Assembly (NCBI GenBank): GCA_049116315.1
Contig: JAGDZD010000001.1
Location: 248,001 to 312,000, forward strand
Length of the DNA stretch: 64,000 nucleotides
Direction of reading: 5' to 3'
Source: Thalassobius sp049116315
Lineage (GTDB): Bacteria; Pseudomonadota; Alphaproteobacteria; Rhodobacterales; Rhodobacteraceae
Position 1 is the stretch's first letter. The number at the start of each line of letters is the position of its first letter. Below are positions 17,391 through 26,248 of this stretch, one piece after another. A model generated the notes under the pieces. It had not been told where the DNA came from. It searched no databases and saw only the letters and a list, made by a program, of their open reading frames with translations. A program made the translations under genes and the position numbers.

Positions 17391-18023
17391 TCAGCCCGCC
17401 GTCGGAGCGCCATAGCGCGCAAGGAACATATCGACAGCCCCGTCGACAACCCGCGTGATTTCTTCTTCGGTGAAGGTTTGGTCAATGCCAAAGACCATGC
17501 GCGCAAATAGATCTGTTTTGCACAGCTCAGAAAACTGATCGGCCGCCAGATCAATATCCTCGATCACCAATTCGCCACGGCTGCAGGCGCATTGGAAATA
17601 GTCGCCAAGACGTTCGCGCCCCAACAGCGGGCCGCTTTTGTAAAAGTCACGTCCCAGCTCTGGAAAGCGTTCGGATTCGCCAACACAGACGCGGAAAATC
17701 TTCTGCGAAAACTCCGAGGTTAGGATCCCCACCAACGTGCGTCCCGCAAGGCGCAGCACTTCGGCAGCCGGGGCCTCTTCGTCGATCACATACATCGCTT
17801 CGTTGGCTTGCTGATTGCATTCGTTCCGCACAACTTCGGTGAACAACAAGCGTTTGTCAGGGAAGTAGCTGTACAGCGTCGCCTTGGACACGCCCGCCGC
17901 CTTGGCGATGTCATCCACACTTGCCCCTTCAAAGCCGTCGGCCATAAATACTTGTCGGGCACCGGTCAGAACCTGATCAAATTTGCGGCCAGTTCGAACA
18001 ACGGTTTTGGTGGCGTTAGACAT
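17391..18023 (-). CDS. TetR/AcrR family transcriptional regulator
   Basis: 210 residues. The N-terminal HTH is typical: ILTGAR-like VLTGARQVFMADGFEGASVDDIAKAAGVSKATLYSYFPDKRLLF (about 17-62). The C-terminal domain is of the AcrR type found in many alphaproteobacteria. It is convergent with the SDR gene and divergent from the formylglutathione hydrolase gene 257 bp away. A perfect dyad just upstream of its start suggests autorepression. Ligand unknown. Confidence 0.9.
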   Translation of the reverse strand: MSNATKTVVRTGRKFDQVLTGARQVFMADGFEGASVDDIAKAAGVSKATLYSYFPDKRLLFTEVVRNECNQQANEAMYVIDEEAPAAEVLRLAGRTLVGILTSEFSQKIFRVCVGESERFPELGRDFYKSGPLLGRERLGDYFQCACSRGELVIEDIDLAADQFSELCKTDLFARMVFGIDQTFTEEEITRVVDGAVDMFLARYGAPTAG

Positions 18024-18053
18024 GCGGAATCCTGATTGTGAGGTCTGACTATA

Positions 18054-18065
18054 AACCGTTCGGTT
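18054..18065. promoter_or_regulatory. Candidate TetR operator
   Basis: AACCG-TT-CGGTT, a perfect inverted repeat, lies 31 bases upstream of the tetR-type start in the intergenic region shared with the fghA gene. Position and size fit a TetR-family site; binding is inferred only. Confidence 0.5.
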
Positions 18066-18280
18066 CAGTTTTTACAAGGCAAGACAAGTAACAACTTCCA
18101 TCCGAATCCGTTACAAACGTATAGGTTTTGACCAATCGACGCTTCTTGGCGGGGCGTGATGACTGTGTTGGTTTGCGCCACGTCGCTATGGGGCAAAAAT
18201 TGCGAAGCGATGGCGTCAAAACAGTCCTTGTCGCTGTGCAATGGCTAAGCTAGCCATGCTGTGAACCTCAGGAGATGGCG

Positions 18281-19111
18281 ATGGAAACGATTTCTGAAAA
18301 CCGGTGCTTTGGTGGAACACAACTTGTGTGTCGCCACGCCGCCGCATCGACCCAGTGTGACATGACATTTGGGGTGTTCTTGCCCGAAATCGCACAGTCT
18401 GAACCGGTGCCCGTTTTGTGGTATCTGTCGGGGCTGACCTGCACGCATGAAAACGCCATGGTCAAAGCAGGGGCGCAGGCTTGGGCCGCACAACAGGGAT
18501 TGGCATTGGTCTTTCCCGATACCTCGCCGCGTGGCGACGGGGTGGCCAATGATCCCGCTTATGATCTGGGGCAGGGGGCAGGCTTCTATGTGAACGCCAC
18601 GATGCATCCTTGGGCACCGCATTTTCAGATGTGGGATTATGTGTCTGATGAATTGCCGCGCCTGTTAACGGCCAATTTCAACATAGACGCTGAACGACAG
18701 TCGATCACCGGCCACTCAATGGGGGGGCATGGCGCACTGACCCTTGCGATGGGCCTGCCGGGGCGGTTCCGCTCTGTTTCGGCGTTTGCCCCAATCAGCC
18801 ATCCAACAGCCAGTGACTGGGGGCGCAAGCAGCTTGGGGCGTATCTTGGGGATGATGAAGCCGCCTGGGCAGAGCATGATGCGACGTTGCTGATGCGCGA
18901 GCACGGGTTGGATATTCCGCTTTTGGTCGACACGGGCACGGCGGATCAATTTTTGGATCTGTTGAAACCCGAAAGTTTGGCCGAGGCAGTGAATGCACGC
19001 CGTATCCCCGCGCAGCTGCGGCTTCAAAAAGGGTATGACCACAGCTATTATTTCGTTTCGAGCTTTATGCAGAGCCATGTCGAGTTCCACGCAGAGGCGT
19101 TGTTTTCATGA
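18281..19111 (+). CDS. fghA: S-formylglutathione hydrolase
   Basis: 276 residues from ATG 18281, which sits 6 bases after AGGAG; an in-frame ATG at 18275 touches that site and is less likely. It hydrolyses S-formylglutathione to formate and glutathione, the second step of glutathione-dependent formaldehyde detoxification. The nucleophile is Ser146 in GHSMGGHG; the Asp (DTGTADQFL) and His (YDHSYYF) of the triad follow. WYLSGLTCTHEN is the family's oxyanion-region signature. The formaldehyde dehydrogenase gene is not in this window. The stop overlaps the next gene by 4 bp. Confidence 0.95.
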   Translation: METISENRCFGGTQLVCRHAAASTQCDMTFGVFLPEIAQSEPVPVLWYLSGLTCTHENAMVKAGAQAWAAQQGLALVFPDTSPRGDGVANDPAYDLGQGAGFYVNATMHPWAPHFQMWDYVSDELPRLLTANFNIDAERQSITGHSMGGHGALTLAMGLPGRFRSVSAFAPISHPTASDWGRKQLGAYLGDDEAAWAEHDATLLMREHGLDIPLLVDTGTADQFLDLLKPESLAEAVNARRIPAQLRLQKGYDHSYYFVSSFMQSHVEFHAEALFS

Positions 19112-19560
19112 CCACTCTTTTCATCGATGCAGATGCCTGCCCCGTCAAAGCCGAAGCGGAAAAGGTGGCAACCCGTCACCGGATTGAAATGAAAGTGGTC
19201 AGCAACGGCGGATTGCACCCCTCGCAGAACCCGCTGGTTGAGATGGTTATTGTTCCCGAAGGGCCCGATGTGGCGGACATGTGGATCGCAGATCGTGCCA
19301 AAGCGGGGGATGTGGTGGTCACCGGCGACATTCCATTGGCCGCCAAATGTGTAGAGGCAGGCGCAAGTGTGCTCAAACACAACGGAGAGGCCTTGACCCA
19401 GGCGAATATCGGCAATGTACTCGCTATGCGCGATTTGATGACGGACATGCGGGCTGCAGATCCATTTCGCCAAGGCGGAGGAAAGCCCTTTGCCAAGGCG
19501 AATCGGTCTCGGTTTTTGGACGCATTGGAACGTGAACTGCGCAAAGCAAAACAGGTGTGA
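19108..19560 (+). CDS. YaiI/YqxD family protein (DUF188)
   Basis: 150 residues. IDADACPVKAEAEKVATRH at the start, DRAKAGDVVVTGDIPLA in the middle and the terminal RSRFLDALERELR identify the YaiI/YqxD (DUF188) family, which has a PIN-like nuclease fold with conserved aspartates. No activity is established. It overlaps fghA by 4 bp and is followed 3 bases later by a HAD hydrolase, so all are likely in one transcript. Confidence 0.93.
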   Translation: MTTLFIDADACPVKAEAEKVATRHRIEMKVVSNGGLHPSQNPLVEMVIVPEGPDVADMWIADRAKAGDVVVTGDIPLAAKCVEAGASVLKHNGEALTQANIGNVLAMRDLMTDMRAADPFRQGGGKPFAKANRSRFLDALERELRKAKQV

Positions 19561-19563
19561 CCT

Positions 19564-20184
19564 ATGACCCCTAAGGCAATTGTTTTTGATCTCGGCCGTG
19601 TGCTTTTGGAATATGATCCCGAAGCATTCTATGACCGCGTCATTGGTGAAGACCGGCGCAAAGAGCTGTTCGCGGCTGTGGATTTGGATGGCTATAATCT
19701 GCGGGTGGACGAGGGCGAGCCTTTGCATGCGACCCTGAAAGAAGCGGCTGATGCGCATCCTGACTATGCGGATGAAATCATGATGTGGGCCGAACGCTGG
19801 GTCGAATTGCTGCCCGGTGACATCCCGCATTCTGTGCGCCTACTCGAAGCGCTAAAAGCCAAATCCGTGCCGGTGTTGGCCCTGACCAATTTTGGGGCTG
19901 AAACCTTTGAAATTGCGGCACAACACTTCCCATTTCTTCACCTTTTTGATGCGGTATATGTCTCGGGGCGTTTGAAATGCATCAAACCGGACGCCGCCAT
20001 CTATGAGGCGCTTGAGCAAGGGTCGAATTATCGCGGGGCAGAGTTGTTGTTTGCAGATGACAAAGCCGAAAACATCGAGGCCGCAGCCGTGCGTGGGTGG
20101 CAGACACATCTATTTACAGATCCGCAGGGGTGGGCCGATGCTTTGGTCGCCGCAGGCGTTTTGACACTTGAGGAAGCCGCATGA
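19564..20184 (+). CDS. HAD family hydrolase (subfamily IA)
   Basis: 206 residues. Motif I is FDLGRVLLEYD with nucleophile Asp9, motif II LTNFG, motif III the lysine in KCIKPDAAIYE and motif IV FADDKAENIEAA. The second motif I residue is Gly rather than Asp, as in YihX-like sugar phosphatases. It probably dephosphorylates a small sugar phosphate or nucleotide. It sits in a four-gene run (fghA, yaiI, HAD, OCD-like) with 4-bp or smaller gaps. Substrate unknown. Confidence 0.88.
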   Translation: MTPKAIVFDLGRVLLEYDPEAFYDRVIGEDRRKELFAAVDLDGYNLRVDEGEPLHATLKEAADAHPDYADEIMMWAERWVELLPGDIPHSVRLLEALKAKSVPVLALTNFGAETFEIAAQHFPFLHLFDAVYVSGRLKCIKPDAAIYEALEQGSNYRGAELLFADDKAENIEAAAVRGWQTHLFTDPQGWADALVAAGVLTLEEAA

Positions 20185-21101
20185 AACTCGCGCAGATTTC
20201 ATTTGAACAAGGTGAAGCCAATCTCGATTGGTTGGGGCTTACCCAAGCGCTGGCGCGGGGGCACAATCTACCCAAGGCCGAGGTGGGCGACAATTTTCTC
20301 TATCGGGGTAAAGACACCCTGTTGAACCGCTGCGCATGGATCGACGGTTTGGGCATGGCGGTCAAAACGGCTAACATCTTTCCCGCGAACCCAGAGGCCG
20401 GCAAGCCAATGATCAACGGCGGCGTGACGTTGTATTCTGATACGGACGGCCGCGCCGAAGCCTTGGTCGATTTTCATTTGGTGACCAAGTGGAAAACGGC
20501 AGGGGATAGCCTGCTGGCCGCCACCCGGCTGGCCCGACCTGACAGCAAGAAAATCCTGATCATCGGCGCAGGCACGGTCGGAAACGCGCTGTTTCAGGCC
20601 TATGGCGCAGCCTTTCCTGACGCGCAATTCACCGTTTGGAACCGGACCTTTGCCAAAGCCCAAGCAATGGCAGAAGCTTTGGGCATTCAAGCCGCGCAGA
20701 ACTTGGAACAGGCTGTCGGCGACGCAGACATCATCACCAGCGCCACCATGAGCACAGAGCCTGTGCTGAAGGGCGCATGGCTACAGCCGGGCCAGCATGT
20801 GGATTTGATTGGTGCCTATCGCCCTGACATGCGCGAAGCAGATGATCTGGCGTTGCAGCGGTCACGGATCTTTGTCGACAGCTTTGACACCACTCTTGGG
20901 CACATCGGCGAAGTGCAAATCCCGCTGGATCATGGCGTCATCACACGCGCTGATATCGTGGCGGATTATTATGATTTGGATCGGTTCCAGCGTCAAAGTG
21001 ACGACGAAATCACCCTGTTCAAAAATGGGGGCGGGGCGCATTTGGATTTGATGACCAGCCGCCACATTTTGGATCAATGGCGCGCTGGTCAGTCGGACTA
21101 A
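20181..21101 (+). CDS. Ornithine cyclodeaminase/mu-crystallin family protein
   Basis: 306 residues, starting in a 4-bp overlap with the HAD gene. The Rossmann motif ILIIGAGTVGNALFQAYGAA lies near residues 126-145. The N-terminal substrate half includes WIDGLGMAVKTANIFPANP. The family includes ornithine cyclodeaminase, ketimine reductases and alanine dehydrogenase-like enzymes. Which reaction it carries out cannot be read from the sequence, and the neighbours give no hint. Its stop overlaps the convergent MFS gene. Confidence 0.87.
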   Translation: MKLAQISFEQGEANLDWLGLTQALARGHNLPKAEVGDNFLYRGKDTLLNRCAWIDGLGMAVKTANIFPANPEAGKPMINGGVTLYSDTDGRAEALVDFHLVTKWKTAGDSLLAATRLARPDSKKILIIGAGTVGNALFQAYGAAFPDAQFTVWNRTFAKAQAMAEALGIQAAQNLEQAVGDADIITSATMSTEPVLKGAWLQPGQHVDLIGAYRPDMREADDLALQRSRIFVDSFDTTLGHIGEVQIPLDHGVITRADIVADYYDLDRFQRQSDDEITLFKNGGGAHLDLMTSRHILDQWRAGQSD

Positions 21102-22333
21102 GCCGCCAAGGCTGGCCGGTTCTCTTTGATTGGCAGGTGGATGATCGCTGAGAAGGCGCCAACGCCCACGCCAATCCACCACACAACCTCATAAGATCCA
21201 TAGATGTCATACATCCGCCCGCCCAGCCAAACGCCCATGAAGCTGCCCAATTGGTGGCTGAAGAACACGATGCCATAAAGGGTGCCCATATAACGCAGGC
21301 CATAGAGATGCGCGACCAGGCCCGAGGTGAGCGGCACCGTGGCCAGCCACAAGGTGCCCATTGTGATCGAAAACACGATCACGGTGGCCGGGGTCATTGG
21401 CATCAGGATAAACGCGGCGGCAATGATGGTGCGCAGCGTGTAAATCCCGGCCAAAAGGTATTTCTTTGAGTACCGCTTGCCCAGCCAGCCCGCCAAAAGC
21501 GTGCCGACAATATTGGCCAGACCAATCAAGGAAATCGCATAGGCGCCCAAAGTCGAAGTCGTGGTGATCCCAATCGAATGCAGCACGCCGCCCACGGCGA
21601 TTGGTCCACAGATTTCGGTCACAAAGGCCGGAAAATGCGCGGTGACAAAGGCCAGTTGATAGCCGCAAGAAAAGAAGCCGAGAAAAATCATCATATAGGA
21701 CGGATCGCGAAAGGCTTTGCCTAGGATCTCGCCCATGCTTTCCTGCAGCTCTTGCTTGCTGGCCACTTCTGGGGCGCGCATGAAAGGCAACAAAACAAGC
21801 ACCAACAGGATCGAAGCTGCAAAGGTCAGGAACACGCTCTGCCATGTCATAAAGCCCAGCAGCCATTCCGCGAGCGGTGCGCCGATCACCTGACCCGCGG
21901 ATCCGGCGGCAGTGGCAATCGCCAGGGCCATTGACCGGTTTTCGTCAGAGGACGCGCGCCCGACCACCGCCAGAATGACGCCAAAGCCCGTGCCTGCGAT
22001 CCCAAAGCCAACGAAGATCTCAAAGAACTGATGCGCCTCGGGGGAGACAGCAAAGGAGGAGGCCACAAGCCCGGCCGCATAGGTCACAGCCCCCAGAATA
22101 ATCGCAATGCGATCACCCAGCTTTTCCGCCATAGCGCCAAACAGCGGTTGGCCAATGCCCCACGCTAGGTTTTGGATCGCAATGGCCAGACTAAATTCAG
22201 CCCGCAACCAGCCAAACTCTTCAGCAATCGGAATTTGAAACACGCCAAAGCTGGCGCGAATAGCAAAGCCCGTCAGGATGATGGCGCAGCCGACAATCAA
22301 AACGGGGGTGAACAATGGGGTCTTGGCTTGCAT
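21098..22333 (-). CDS. MFS transporter
   Basis: 411 residues with 12 membrane segments. The loop 2-3 motif appears as FGAMAEKLGDRIAIILG and a shorter repeat occurs in the second half (GWLGKRYSKKYLLAG). The pattern FAIRASFGVFQIPIAEEFGW at helix 1 resembles monocarboxylate/oxalate-formate type exchangers. The substrate is unknown. It is convergent with the OCD-like gene and divergent from zapE. On the minus strand GGAGCGCGCC precedes the start. Confidence 0.88.
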   Translation of the reverse strand: MQAKTPLFTPVLIVGCAIILTGFAIRASFGVFQIPIAEEFGWLRAEFSLAIAIQNLAWGIGQPLFGAMAEKLGDRIAIILGAVTYAAGLVASSFAVSPEAHQFFEIFVGFGIAGTGFGVILAVVGRASSDENRSMALAIATAAGSAGQVIGAPLAEWLLGFMTWQSVFLTFAASILLVLVLLPFMRAPEVASKQELQESMGEILGKAFRDPSYMMIFLGFFSCGYQLAFVTAHFPAFVTEICGPIAVGGVLHSIGITTTSTLGAYAISLIGLANIVGTLLAGWLGKRYSKKYLLAGIYTLRTIIAAAFILMPMTPATVIVFSITMGTLWLATVPLTSGLVAHLYGLRYMGTLYGIVFFSHQLGSFMGVWLGGRMYDIYGSYEVVWWIGVGVGAFSAIIHLPIKENRPALAA

Positions 22334-22481
22334 GGCGCGCTCCTGATGATCGCTCTACCTGTAATCAGCCCGGCCCATAGGTCAATCGAAAGATTGAAAT
22401 GGGCCCCATCACAGGAATTGACGCAAAGGCCAAAATCGAAACACCCTTTTCCTGCTGCAAGGGATTGGGTATGTCCCAAAC

Positions 22482-23585
22482 ATGACAGGTTTTCAGGATA
22501 TCTACGCCACGCTCATCGCCTCTGGTGACCTCAAAGCAGACCCGGCCCAACTCGCAGTGATGCCAGAGTTTGACCGGATCCAACAGGCCCTCGCGCAGCC
22601 CGTCAAAAAGGGATTTTTCCGCAAAGCCCCTGAGTCGCCCAAAGGGCTGTATCTCTGGGGTGGCGTTGGGCGTGGGAAATCCATGTTGATGGATCTCTTT
22701 GTCGAGCAATTGACCGTGCCAGTGCGCCGGGTGCATTTTCACGCCTTTATGCAGGAAATTCACACCGGAATGCATGCTGCGCGCGCCCAAGGTGTGGCCG
22801 ATTCCTTGGCCCCTGTGGCCGCCGAGGTGGTCAAAGATGTCAAAGTGCTGGCGTTTGATGAAATGCAAATCACCGACATCACCGATGCGATGATTGTGGG
22901 GCGCTTGTTTGAAATTCTGTTCAAAGCCGGGGTTGTGGTCATCACCACTTCAAACCGGGTACCCGACGATCTCTACAAGGATGGGCTGAACAGGCAGTTG
23001 TTCCTGCCTTTCATCGAAGAGCTGAAAACCCACATGGTGGTCTGGGAGCTGATCAGCCCCAATGACTATCGACAGAACCGCCTTCAGGGCGCGCAGGTGT
23101 ATTTCTCCCCCATCAACAACGACAACCGCCAGAAGATCCAAGAAATCTGGGAACACCTCAGCGGCGGGCCTGCGGCGCCTCTGGTGCTCAAAGTCAAAGG
23201 TCGCGATGTCACGTTGCCCCAGTTTCGCAATGGCGTTGCGCGTGCCAGTTTTTTTGACCTCTGCGGTCAGATGCTGGGCGCAGGTGACTATTTGGCCATC
23301 GCCGAAGCGGTCAAAGTGCTCATCCTCGAGGACATTCCCCGGCTTGGGCGCAGCAATTTCAACGAAGCCAAACGTTTTGTCACCCTGATTGATGCGCTGT
23401 ATGAGGCCAATGTGCGCCTGATCTGCTCGGCCGCCGATATGCCCGAAAGCCTCTACATCGAAGGTGAAGGCGTCTTTGAATTTGAACGCACCGCCAGTCG
23501 GTTGCGAGAAATGCAATCGCAAGACTGGGGCCGCGACGCCCAAGCGGGTCTCTGCATTCATCTTGCCAAAAATACTCTGGGGTGA
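22482..23585 (+). CDS. zapE: Cell division protein ZapE (AFG1-like AAA ATPase)
   Basis: 367 residues. Walker A GGVGRGKS is at 60-67 and Walker B VLAFDEMQ has Asp126-Glu127; the arginine-rich HFHAFMQEIHTGMH segment is family-typical. ZapE is a cytoplasmic ATPase linked to Z-ring dynamics under stress; the mitochondrial homologue is AFG1/LACE1. The last nine codons (IHLAKNTLG) and the stop lie inside a dispersed intergenic repeat, so the C-terminus was apparently extended by or evolved from repeat DNA. Confidence 0.93.
   Translation: MTGFQDIYATLIASGDLKADPAQLAVMPEFDRIQQALAQPVKKGFFRKAPESPKGLYLWGGVGRGKSMLMDLFVEQLTVPVRRVHFHAFMQEIHTGMHAARAQGVADSLAPVAAEVVKDVKVLAFDEMQITDITDAMIVGRLFEILFKAGVVVITTSNRVPDDLYKDGLNRQLFLPFIEELKTHMVVWELISPNDYRQNRLQGAQVYFSPINNDNRQKIQEIWEHLSGGPAAPLVLKVKGRDVTLPQFRNGVARASFFDLCGQMLGAGDYLAIAEAVKVLILEDIPRLGRSNFNEAKRFVTLIDALYEANVRLICSAADMPESLYIEGEGVFEFERTASRLREMQSQDWGRDAQAGLCIHLAKNTLG
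23556..23577 (-). repeat. Dispersed 22-bp repeat, copy B, overlapping the zapE 3' end
   Basis: The reverse complement starts GAGTATTTTTGGCAAGATGA, two mismatches from copy A at 1231-1252. It is read through as the zapE C-terminal codons and is followed by GC-rich hairpins, as is copy D at 47593. Confidence 0.7.
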
Positions 23586-23586
23586 A

Positions 23587-23631
23587 TGGGCCATCGGCCC
23601 AGAGGGGCAACGCCCCTCGGCCTGTCAGGCC
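23587..23631. repeat. Three tandem GC-rich hairpins after zapE
   Basis: Three perfect dyads stand directly next to each other: TGGGCC-ATC-GGCCCA (23587-23601), GAGGGGC-AAC-GCCCCTC (23602-23618) and GGCCTG-T-CAGGCC (23619-23631). Loops are only 1-3 nt. They begin one base after the zapE stop and could serve as a REP-like terminator or mRNA end protector. They adjoin dispersed-repeat copy B. Confidence 0.7.
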
Positions 23632-23795
23632 ACTACAGTGTCAGAGGACTTTGAACCTTGCCAGGGGGGCAATTAAAAAAGGGGGCCGTTGGATCGACCC
23701 CTCTTCTTTGTCCTGCCTGTCAACCTGTCGAGATCAGCCGCGCTTGGATGCTGATCCGGTGGGTCCCACCTTCGAATGCCTTAACCGACCTTATG

Positions 23796-23831
23796 CGAAT
23801 CACTACGAATCAGTCAACTCCTCGTGATTCG
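23796..23831. terminator. Inverted repeat downstream of folC
   Basis: CGAATCAC (23796-23803) and GTGATTCG (23824-23831) are perfectly complementary with a 20-nt loop that itself holds another CGAATCA. It lies 35 bases past the folC stop on the minus strand. It could be a weak terminator; no T tract follows. Confidence 0.35.
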
Positions 23832-23865
23832 AAAGCTGCGCCAAGGCTAATTCTTTTTCACTTTT

Positions 23866-25137
23866 TCAGCTGTTTTTCTGCAAAATGCGACCGGCAAGAT
23901 ACAATGAGCCACAGATCAATACACGGGCGTTTGGATCGCTCTGGGTGATCCGGGCCAGCGCGTGGTCAACATCCGCGGCGATTTGGGCCTCTAGCCCCAC
24001 GGTCTGCGCCGCAGCGGCTGTTTGCTCCGCGGTCAGGCTGTTGGGCTCGCCGGGGATTGAGACGGCGGTCAAGGATTGGGCTTGTGCGGCCAGCTGGGCC
24101 AAATAGCCGGTCACGTCTTTGGTGTTCAACATGCCGCAAATCAAATGGGTGGGTCGGGCTGGCAGGCTGGCCAGATGCGCCCCAAGCGCTTGGCCGGCGG
24201 CGGCGTTGTGCCCACCATCAAGCCAGAGTTCGACCTGCGGGGCGGCGTCGCTTAAGGGGCCTGCGCGCAGGCGCTGCATACGCGCAGGCCATGTGACGTT
24301 GGTCATGGCGGCCTCGGCGGCCTCTGTGCCCAGAGAAAGCTGGCGCAGGGCGGCGACAGCGGTGCCAGCGTTTTGGTATTGATGCGCCCCCGGCAGCGCG
24401 GGCAAGGGCACGTCCACCAACCCGGTTTCATCTTGAAAAACCAAGCGGCCGCGTTCTTCGAACATGTGCCAGTGCTGCCCGTAGACACTTAACGGCGCGC
24501 CCACTTTTGCGGCTTCACGCTCGATGACATCCAATGCGGCCTCTGATTGTGGCCCGACAATGCAGGGCACACCACGTTTCAAGATCCCAGCCTTTTCGCC
24601 TGCGATCTCTTCGATGGTTTCGCCAAGGAATTGGGTGTGGTCGATCGAGACAGGCGTGATCACCGTCAGCGCTGGGGTGTCGATCACATTGGTGGCGTCC
24701 AAACGGCCGCCCAGACCAACTTCAAGCAGGGTGTAATCCGCCTTTACGCGGGCAAAGGCCAGCAACGCTGCGCATGTGGTGATTTCAAAATAGGTTATCG
24801 TTTCACCATTATTGGCGCGGTAGCACTCATCCAGCGTGGCGCTGAGCAGCTCTTCGTCAATCAAGTGCCCGGCCAGACGAATGCGTTCGTGAAATCGCGC
24901 CAGATGCGGAGAGGTATAGGCATGGACCAAGTGACCCGCAGATTCCAATCCGGCACGGATCATGGCTTGGGTCGACCCCTTGCCATTTGTTCCAGCGATA
25001 TGGATCACATCAGGCAGCCGGTCTTGCGGGCGATCAAGGTTTTCAAGCAGCCGCAGCATCCGATCCAGCGTCAGATCGATGATCTTTGGATGCAAGGCCA
25101 TCATCCGTTCCAGGATTTTGTCAGAACCGTTGGACAT
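23866..25137 (-). CDS. folC: Bifunctional folylpolyglutamate synthase/dihydrofolate synthase
   Basis: 423 residues from ATG 25137, which lies 8 bases after AGAGG on the minus strand; a start at 25143 is also possible. It adds glutamate to dihydropteroate and to folates using ATP. The Mur-ligase type P-loop HIAGTNGKGST is at about 47-56, with LVHAYTSPHL and the later DGGHNAAAG typical of FolC. It follows accD on the same strand with a 100-bp gap, the same order as accD-folC in many bacteria, which supports co-transcription. Confidence 0.95.
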   Translation of the reverse strand: MSNGSDKILERMMALHPKIIDLTLDRMLRLLENLDRPQDRLPDVIHIAGTNGKGSTQAMIRAGLESAGHLVHAYTSPHLARFHERIRLAGHLIDEELLSATLDECYRANNGETITYFEITTCAALLAFARVKADYTLLEVGLGGRLDATNVIDTPALTVITPVSIDHTQFLGETIEEIAGEKAGILKRGVPCIVGPQSEAALDVIEREAAKVGAPLSVYGQHWHMFEERGRLVFQDETGLVDVPLPALPGAHQYQNAGTAVAALRQLSLGTEAAEAAMTNVTWPARMQRLRAGPLSDAAPQVELWLDGGHNAAAGQALGAHLASLPARPTHLICGMLNTKDVTGYLAQLAAQAQSLTAVSIPGEPNSLTAEQTAAAAQTVGLEAQIAADVDHALARITQSDPNARVLICGSLYLAGRILQKNS

Positions 25138-25237
25138 GGGCATGGCCTCTGTTTGGATCGTTGGGGCTGTCTGGGGTAGGGTCACAGGGGCAGAGACCCT
25201 GTGATCAGGGTCCCTGCAATGTTGGGGGCAACTTGGG

Positions 25238-26182
25238 TTAGCTGCTTGCGCCTTTGGTCGCCGCTTCGGCGTCCGGGGCGTTTTCGATTTGGGGCTGATC
25301 TTCTGGCTTGGGCAGGTCACCCTTGATCGCTGGAGGGAGGCCCAGCATCATCCGCACAATCGTGATCAGCTCATCGCGCATATCGGTGCGCTTGGTCACA
25401 CGGTCCAACATGCCGTGATCCAGCAAATATTCTGCGCGCTGAAAGCCTTCGGGCAGTTTTTCGCGAATGGTCTGTTCGATCACCCGAGGGCCAGCAAAAC
25501 AGATCAATGCGTTTGGTTCTGAGATCTGCACATCGCCGAGCATCGCATAGGACGCCGTCACACCGCCGGTGGTCGGGTGGGTCAGCACAACGATGTAAGG
25601 CAGGTTGGCTTCTTTCAGCATTTGAATCGCAACGGTGGTGCGCGGCATTTGCATCAGGGACAGGATGCCCTCTTGCATGCGTGCGCCACCAGCGGCCGAA
25701 AACACCACCAAGGGGCGCTTTAGTTCGATCGCTTTTTCAGCGGCTGCGATGAAGGCGTTGCCAACATACATGCCCATGGAGCCGCCCATGAAGGAAAAGT
25801 CCTGCGCAGCTGCAACGATGGGGGTGCGGCCAATTTCACCAGCGGCGACCAGCATGGCCTCTTGTTCGTTGGTTTTCTTCTGCGCGGCACGCATCCGGTC
25901 AGGGTATTTTTTCTGATCGCGGAAGTTCAGCGGATCCGTCAGAGGCTCTGGAACGGAAACTTCGGTGAAGATGCCACCGTCAAACAGCGCGGTGAACCGA
26001 TCACGGGGGCTGATGCCCATATGATGGTCGCAATTGGTGCAGACATTCAAATTGTCGCTCAGCTCGCGGTGGAACAGCATGGTTCCGCATTCTTTACATT
26101 TGGTCCACAGGTTTTCAGGCACCTCACGGCGCGAGAAAATCGAGTTGATCCGCGGACGGACGTAGTTGGAGATCCAGTTCAT
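25238..26182 (-). CDS. accD: Acetyl-CoA carboxylase carboxyltransferase subunit beta
   Basis: 314 residues from ATG 26182 (MNWISNYVRPRI). The zinc ribbon has Cys29, Cys32, Cys48 and Cys51 (CKECG and CTNCD). The crotonase-like carboxyltransferase core follows (FSAAGGARMQEG, HPTTGGVTASYAMLGD, FAGPRVIEQT). With AccA it moves CO2 from biotin to acetyl-CoA, giving malonyl-CoA for fatty acid synthesis. The C-terminal 30 residues are acidic and Pro-rich. Folate synthase is downstream on the same strand. Confidence 0.97.
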   Translation of the reverse strand: MNWISNYVRPRINSIFSRREVPENLWTKCKECGTMLFHRELSDNLNVCTNCDHHMGISPRDRFTALFDGGIFTEVSVPEPLTDPLNFRDQKKYPDRMRAAQKKTNEQEAMLVAAGEIGRTPIVAAAQDFSFMGGSMGMYVGNAFIAAAEKAIELKRPLVVFSAAGGARMQEGILSLMQMPRTTVAIQMLKEANLPYIVVLTHPTTGGVTASYAMLGDVQISEPNALICFAGPRVIEQTIREKLPEGFQRAEYLLDHGMLDRVTKRTDMRDELITIVRMMLGLPPAIKGDLPKPEDQPQIENAPDAEAATKGASS

Positions 26183-26248
26183 ATGCGATCTGACCTTTGT
26201 TGGCTCCGGTGTAGAGACCCAGATAATCCCGACGCGACGGAAATGCAA

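Noticed and set aside
25138..25320. 59-residue N-terminal extension of FolC
   Set aside because: The extension is Pro/Arg-rich low-complexity sequence without similarity, and AGAGG sits before ATG 25137.
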